NCBI RefSeq assembly: GCF_000372465.1
Contig: NZ_AQUZ01000007.1
Coordinates: 115 to 64,114, forward strand
Source: Kribbella catacumbae DSM 19601
GTDB taxonomy: Bacteria > Actinomycetota > Actinomycetes > Propionibacteriales > Kribbellaceae
Length of the DNA: 64,000 bases
Direction: 5' to 3'
Shown here: positions 60,520 through 64,000 of the stretch, piece after piece
Numbering within the stretch: the first letter of the stretch is position 1
How the letters are laid out: the number at the start of each line of letters is the position of its first letter
Notes under the pieces: model-generated
Told to the model about the DNA's origin: nothing
The model's database searches: none
Seen by the model: only the letters and a program-made list of their open reading frames with translations
Position numbers and translations under genes: made by a program

Positions 60520-61425
60520 TCATGTCAGGGCCCGCGCGATCTCCAGCTGGTTCGGGTCGATCTCGTCCTCTGCCTCGTCCTCGTCGCCCTCGAGATCCCA
60601 GAGCACGTTCTGCAGGATCCGCACCATCGTCCAGCCGATCGCACGCTCGCGCTCCAGCCCGGTCACCTCGAGCATGAGGTCGAACCGGCGGCGAATCGCC
60701 CGTGGCAGATCACCCGTCGCCACCAGGTCGTCCCACCGGTTGCCGAGCGCCGGGAGCAGCTCGAAGCACGGGTCACCCGCGAGCGGCTTCGGGTCGATCA
60801 CCAGCCAGGGTTTGCGCTGCGACGCGAGCACGTTGTCGTAGTGGAGATCCCAGTGCAGCAGGCGATCGCCGGGCTCCTGCACCAACTCGGCCGCCTGCGC
60901 CGCGTACCGGCGTACGAGGGACTGCTGGTCTGGGTCGGCCAGCCGTGGAATCAGCCCGGGAGCGTCGTCCAGCATCTCGGCGACGATGTCCGCCAGCCGT
61001 CGCAGACCGGCCGGAGCCGGTACTACGCAGAGCCGGGTGAGCAGCTCGGCCAGGATCTGAGTGGCCTCGGTGTCGTCGGGGTGGTCACTGAGCGAGCGGG
61101 GCTTGAGCCGTTCCAGCAGGATCGTGGCGGTCTCCGGATCGTCGTCGAGCACCTCGACCACATCCTCGGTACTCCAGGTCTTCAGCCCGAGAGCCTCGCC
61201 CATGTTCTCGTCGGTGAACGGCTGCAGCTTCAGCATCGCCTGGGTCCCATCGGCGCTGACAACCGGCAGAACCACCGAGGCCATCCCATGCAGCGGCTTG
61301 CCATCGAGGCGCAACTTCCAGCGATCGAGGTACTCCGCCGCCAGCGCGGGCGAGGCCTCGAGCCACGGCAGCTGGTCCGACAGAGTCTCGAAGAGCGGGG
61401 CCGGTACCTCGAACAGCGCAGTCAT
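60520..61425 (-). CDS. APH(6)-like aminoglycoside/small-molecule phosphotransferase
   Basis: A 301-residue protein of the aminoglycoside 6-phosphotransferase/hydroxyurea-resistance kinase family. It has the Brenner-type catalytic motif LLHWDLHYDNVLASQR and a metal motif WLVIDPKPLAGDPCFELLPA, with LVATGDLPRAIRRRFDLML behind. The length matches StrB-type enzymes. Many chromosomal actinomycete members do not give resistance and phosphorylate unknown alcohols, so resistance should not be assumed. The ATG at 61425 (MTALFEVPAPLFETLSDQLP) is the better start. Confidence 0.84.
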   Translation of the reverse strand: MTALFEVPAPLFETLSDQLPWLEASPALAAEYLDRWKLRLDGKPLHGMASVVLPVVSADGTQAMLKLQPFTDENMGEALGLKTWSTEDVVEVLDDDPETATILLERLKPRSLSDHPDDTEATQILAELLTRLCVVPAPAGLRRLADIVAEMLDDAPGLIPRLADPDQQSLVRRYAAQAAELVQEPGDRLLHWDLHYDNVLASQRKPWLVIDPKPLAGDPCFELLPALGNRWDDLVATGDLPRAIRRRFDLMLEVTGLERERAIGWTMVRILQNVLWDLEGDEDEAEDEIDPNQLEIARALT

Positions 61426-61455
61426 CGTCGGCAACATTACGAGGTCGACCGGTAC

Positions 61456-62226
61456 ATGTGCTTGGGTTTTCCGGTGAGCTCACTGGACGCAAGGGACCGG
61501 CAGGCGCAGTTCGTCGTGTCGTTCATCTATCTCGGGATCCCGCTGATCTTCCTCGGCCTGACGCTGTGGATCTCCGCGGCCGCGGACAGCGAGGTCTACA
61601 ACTGGCAGGCGGGGCTGATACCGCTCGCGCTGCTGGCCGCGGGATGGTGGCGCCGCGGGAAGAGCCGCTACAAGCCCATTCGCTGGGCCTGGGCCGGGAT
61701 CACGATGGGCGGCGTGACGGCGCTGTTCACCTCGTTCTACACGATCGTGCTGGACTCGGGCTCGATCGCGATGTGGTTCCTGCCGGCCGCGGTCGTCGGC
61801 GCGATCATCGGTGCCGCCTTCGCGCGCTACGGCTTCCGCGCGTTGATGTACCCGGCGATCCCGGAGCTGGCCGAATCGCAGTACGAGCTGACCTTCCGGA
61901 TGCGCGGGCTGACCCGGCTGCGGTTGTCGATCACCGCCGACCAGGTCGCCTTGCACGAGCAGATGGTGCTCCACACGGCCGAGGGCCGGCAGACGACAGA
62001 GCGCGACAAGCCTTACCCGCTCACGGCCGTGACCGGCGTCCACGACGTGACGCTGTCGGGCGCCGAGCGGCTCAAGTACCCGGTGACCATGAAGCTGGCT
62101 CCTCGGAGCAGCCCTGGTCCCGCGCTCATCTTGCAGGTTCAGGGCGACGACTGGGTCCTGCCGCACGACGAGGCACCGGTGATCGCCCAGATCATCAACC
62201 GCCGGATCGCCGCGGTCCGGACCTGA
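61456..62226 (+). CDS. four-TM membrane protein with YcxB-like cytosolic tail
   Basis: A 256-residue protein (or 250 from the GTG at 61474). Hydrophobic segments: VVSFIYLGIPLIFLGLTLWI, WQAGLIPLALLAAGWW, WAGITMGGVTALFTSFYTIV and IAMWFLPAAVVGAIIGAAFA. A cytosolic domain then includes LSITADQVALHEQMVLHTAE and the final YPVTMKLAPRSSPGPALILQ. The arrangement suggests the YcxB-like group, function unknown; similarity is by pattern only. Convergent with the methyltransferase gene (1 bp between them). Confidence 0.6.
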   Translation: MCLGFPVSSLDARDRQAQFVVSFIYLGIPLIFLGLTLWISAAADSEVYNWQAGLIPLALLAAGWWRRGKSRYKPIRWAWAGITMGGVTALFTSFYTIVLDSGSIAMWFLPAAVVGAIIGAAFARYGFRALMYPAIPELAESQYELTFRMRGLTRLRLSITADQVALHEQMVLHTAEGRQTTERDKPYPLTAVTGVHDVTLSGAERLKYPVTMKLAPRSSPGPALILQVQGDDWVLPHDEAPVIAQIINRRIAAVRT

Positions 62227-62904
62227 TCAGCCGCCCCGCTCGTCCGTCCAGCGCATCGCCAGCGCAAACCCGAGATCGTCGTACTGCGCCCCCGGGAAGA
62301 CGCTGTCGTAGACCAGCCGGAACTGCGCGCGGGACAGATACCGATCGCTGAGCAGGTGCTCGAGCCACGGCTTGCTGAACCAGAACCGCAACTCGAACCA
62401 AGCCTCACGCCACCCGATCCGCCGGACCTCCCGAGGAAACCCGAGTACTGCGCCCACTGTGTACGCCCGTCGCGGCGGAGTCGGATACAGATCGCAGACG
62501 TTGTCGACCACCGCCACCGTCCCACCCGGCCGGACCAGCGACTTCAACTGCTCCAGCCCGGCCCGGTAGTCGGGCAGGTGATGCATCATCGTGTGGCTGT
62601 AGACGAGGTCGAACCCGTCGTCCTCCAGCGCGAATGCGTCCGCCACCCGGTACTCCACGTTCGGCCGCGCCCGGCTCGCCCGGGCGATCTCGATCATCGG
62701 CTCGCTCAGATCGACCCCGAGCACGTAGCCGAAATCGTCCGCGAGCCGCTCCGCCGCGTGGCCGGAGCCGCACCCGACGTCGATCGCGCGCTCCCCGGTC
62801 ACCCCCAGCCCGCGCACCCACGCCGAGTTCTGCCCGGGTTGCAGGCTGACGAAGTGGTCGTAGTCGATGGCGAACCGGTCGAAGAGCGCAGGATCAACAG
62901 TCAT
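62227..62904 (-). CDS. class I SAM-dependent methyltransferase
   Basis: A 225-residue methyltransferase of the UbiE-like fold: motif I ERAIDVGCGSGHAAERLADD, acidic motif YVLGVDLSEPMIEIARASRA, DAFALEDDGFDLVYSHTMMH (motif II/post-I) and LKSLVRPGGTVAVVDNVCDL (motif III). The C-terminal region WFSKPWLEHLLSDRYLSRAQ forms a cap. Substrate unknown. It ends against the convergent membrane-protein gene and starts 38 bp downstream of the siderophore-interacting protein gene, so co-transcription with iron metabolism is possible. Confidence 0.85.
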   Translation of the reverse strand: MTVDPALFDRFAIDYDHFVSLQPGQNSAWVRGLGVTGERAIDVGCGSGHAAERLADDFGYVLGVDLSEPMIEIARASRARPNVEYRVADAFALEDDGFDLVYSHTMMHHLPDYRAGLEQLKSLVRPGGTVAVVDNVCDLYPTPPRRAYTVGAVLGFPREVRRIGWREAWFELRFWFSKPWLEHLLSDRYLSRAQFRLVYDSVFPGAQYDDLGFALAMRWTDERGG

Positions 62905-62942
62905 CGACCGGTACGACGTCCGCCGCGGCCGGATGGTTGGCG

Positions 62943-63782
62943 TCAGTCGCCGGCGGCTGCGCGTTCCTTGCGGGCGGTCTCGGCCTTTTCGGCCTGCCAG
63001 CCGTCCTCGTTCTTGCCGAGGCGCCAGTAGCCGGACAGCGAGACCTGGTCGCGGGTGAGACCGCGCTCGGTGAAGAGGTGGCGGCGCAGGCGCAGTACGA
63101 AGCCGGCTTCGCCGTGGACGAAGGCCTGGACGTCGCCGGCCGGGAACTCCAGCCCCTCGACCGCCTTGACCAGTCCCTCGCCACGCTCACCGGTGCCACC
63201 GGTCCGGTGCAGCCAGGTCAGCTCGACGTCGCCGGAGCCGCTGAACTTCTGCTCCTCGGTCTCGTCCTCGACCTCGATGAACACCTTCGCGTGCGCGCCC
63301 GGCGGCAACTCCTCGATCGCGGCGCCGATCGCCGGCAGCGCGCTCTCGTCGCCGACCAGCAGGTGCCAGCCGGCCGTCTCCTGCGGCGCGTAGCCACCGC
63401 CCGGACCGTTGAACCAGAGCTTGTCGCCAGGCTGAGCGGCCGCGGCCCACGGACCGGCGATGCCCTCGTCACCGTGGTGAACGAAGTCGATCGTCAGCTC
63501 CCGGGCGGCCTCGTCCCACGAACGGACGGTGTAGGTCCGCATCGTCGGCCACTGCTCGGACGGCATCTGCTCGCGGACGGCGCCCATGTCGAGCGGGTCC
63601 GGATACTCCACTCCCGGCTGGAGGAAGAGCAGCTTCACGTAGTGGTCGGTGCTGCCGTTGTCGACGAACTCGTCGCAGCTCAGCACCACTCTGATCATGT
63701 GCGGGGTGACGCGCTCGGTCCGGCGGACGATCGCCAGCTTCGCACGGCGGCTACGGGGTGCGGGGGTGGCGGGGGTGCTCAC
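62943..63782 (-). CDS. siderophore-interacting protein (FAD-binding ferric-siderophore reductase)
   Basis: A 279-residue SIP-family flavoprotein with an N-terminal FAD domain (RRTERVTPHMIRVVLSCDEF, MRTYTVRSWDEAARELTIDF for FAD, FVHHGDEGIAGPWAAAAQPG) and an NAD(P)H domain (WHLLVGDESALPAIGAAIEE, TWLHRTGGTGERGEGLVKAV, AFVHGEAGFVLRLRRHLFTE). It reduces iron from imported siderophores. The GTG start lies 36 bp downstream of an IdeR/DtxR-like palindrome, so iron repression is expected. Confidence 0.9.
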   Translation of the reverse strand: MSTPATPAPRSRRAKLAIVRRTERVTPHMIRVVLSCDEFVDNGSTDHYVKLLFLQPGVEYPDPLDMGAVREQMPSEQWPTMRTYTVRSWDEAARELTIDFVHHGDEGIAGPWAAAAQPGDKLWFNGPGGGYAPQETAGWHLLVGDESALPAIGAAIEELPPGAHAKVFIEVEDETEEQKFSGSGDVELTWLHRTGGTGERGEGLVKAVEGLEFPAGDVQAFVHGEAGFVLRLRRHLFTERGLTRDQVSLSGYWRLGKNEDGWQAEKAETARKERAAAGD

Positions 63783-63817
63783 GCGACCACGGTCCTCTCG
63801 ACCTTCGGGTGGAATGG

Positions 63818-63844
63818 GTTAGGCATACCTAACTCAGGCTAACC
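63818..63844. promoter_or_regulatory. IdeR/DmdR-type iron box
   Basis: GTTAGGCATACCTAAC (63818-63833) is a near-perfect palindrome followed by AGGCTAACC. The region agrees at 13 of 19 positions with the IdeR consensus TWAGGTWAGSCTWACCTWA. It lies just upstream of the siderophore-interacting protein, where iron control is expected. Confidence 0.65.
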
Positions 63845-63862
63845 CACCCCACCCAACCGGCC

Positions 63863-64000
63863 TCACGTGCCGCGGATCACGAAGCTCTTGCTGATGCCGG
63901 CCTGGTACCGCCCGCAGGTCGGGAAGTAGGCCCGGTAGATGTTGTTCCCGCGGTACGACGGCTGCGCGAGGACGGTGAAGCGACCGCTCTGCCGGACGAG
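63863..64000 (-). CDS. C-terminal fragment of a probable secreted protein (runs off the window)
   Basis: The last 45 codons of a minus-strand gene are visible, ending SYRGNNIYRAYFPTCGRYQA and GISKSFVIRGT before the TGA at 63863-63865. The alternation of aromatic and polar residues and the lone Cys resemble the final Ig-like/beta-sandwich repeat of secreted actinobacterial proteins. The N-terminus lies beyond 64000, so no function is assigned. Confidence 0.6.
   Translation of the reverse strand, partial: LVRQSGRFTVLAQPSYRGNNIYRAYFPTCGRYQAGISKSFVIRGT

Noticed and set aside
60448..61455. Large plus-strand extension of the membrane protein
   Set aside because: It runs antisense through the APH(6)-like gene and has biased composition; membrane-protein homology begins only near 61456.

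Overview
This window is high-GC actinobacterial DNA. GC is close to 70 percent, GTG starts are common, many genes overlap through ATGA or GTGA junctions, and twin-arginine lipoproteins and Lrp, ROK, SARP and HutC regulators are present. The gene set suggests a soil actinomycete of the Kribbella/Nocardioides type; that assignment is inference. I found no rRNA, tRNA, CRISPR array or insertion sequence.

Layout. (1) 0-2.1 kb: a DUF4041/GIY-YIG protein next to a decayed gene remnant. (2) 2.2-10.8 kb: an amino-sugar block with N-acetylmannosamine-6-phosphate epimerase, an N-acetylglucosamine-type kinase, a toroid/propeller carbohydrate protein and a ceramidase-fold protein. Its ABC transporter is decayed: the binding-protein gene is fused by deletion to the tail of one permease gene, and the second permease gene is frameshifted. 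DasR-box-like sites sit in its gaps. (3) 10.9-23.1 kb: a putrescine/polyamine uptake and breakdown block with aldehyde dehydrogenase, amidohydrolase, omega-aminotransferase, two FAD amine oxidoreductases, PotABCD and a divergent Lrp/AsnC regulator. A CGGAWTCCG motif recurs in its promoters. (4) 23.1-27.5 kb: regulators (winged-helix nucleotidyltransferase, ROK, MarR, DasR-like HutC) with visible operators, plus a 1-kb intergenic region of degenerate repeats. (5) 27.6-38.3 kb: a tightly overlapping acyl-CoA operon (TIGR03084, AtuA-like, two acyl-CoA dehydrogenases, biotin-dependent carboxylase beta and alpha subunits), followed by an AMP-ligase and a TetR regulator. (6) 38.2-49.6 kb: a membrane NACHT NTPase, a proline dehydrogenase, a Nudix-GNAT fusion, an HTH/TPR regulator with a small partner protein, a GNAT, a PHP-domain hydrolase, a DUF2236 oxygenase and a second ROK protein. 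(7) 49.8-64 kb: ParA, an imine-reductase-like enzyme, a 1007-residue AfsR/SARP regulator overlapping an FAD oxidase, a ProU-type osmolyte transporter, a truncated globin, an APH(6)-like kinase, a methyltransferase and a siderophore-interacting protein behind an iron-box-like palindrome. A secreted-protein tail runs off the right end.

The most unusual stretch is 42.9-43.6 kb. A run of stem-loops presenting the loop TGAGGAG (CTCCTCA on the other strand) abuts a 63-codon gene. Across a short divergent promoter with a perfect inverted repeat lie six 11-bp direct repeats starting GGACC, directly upstream of an HTH/TPR regulator. I see no standard explanation for the hairpin array.
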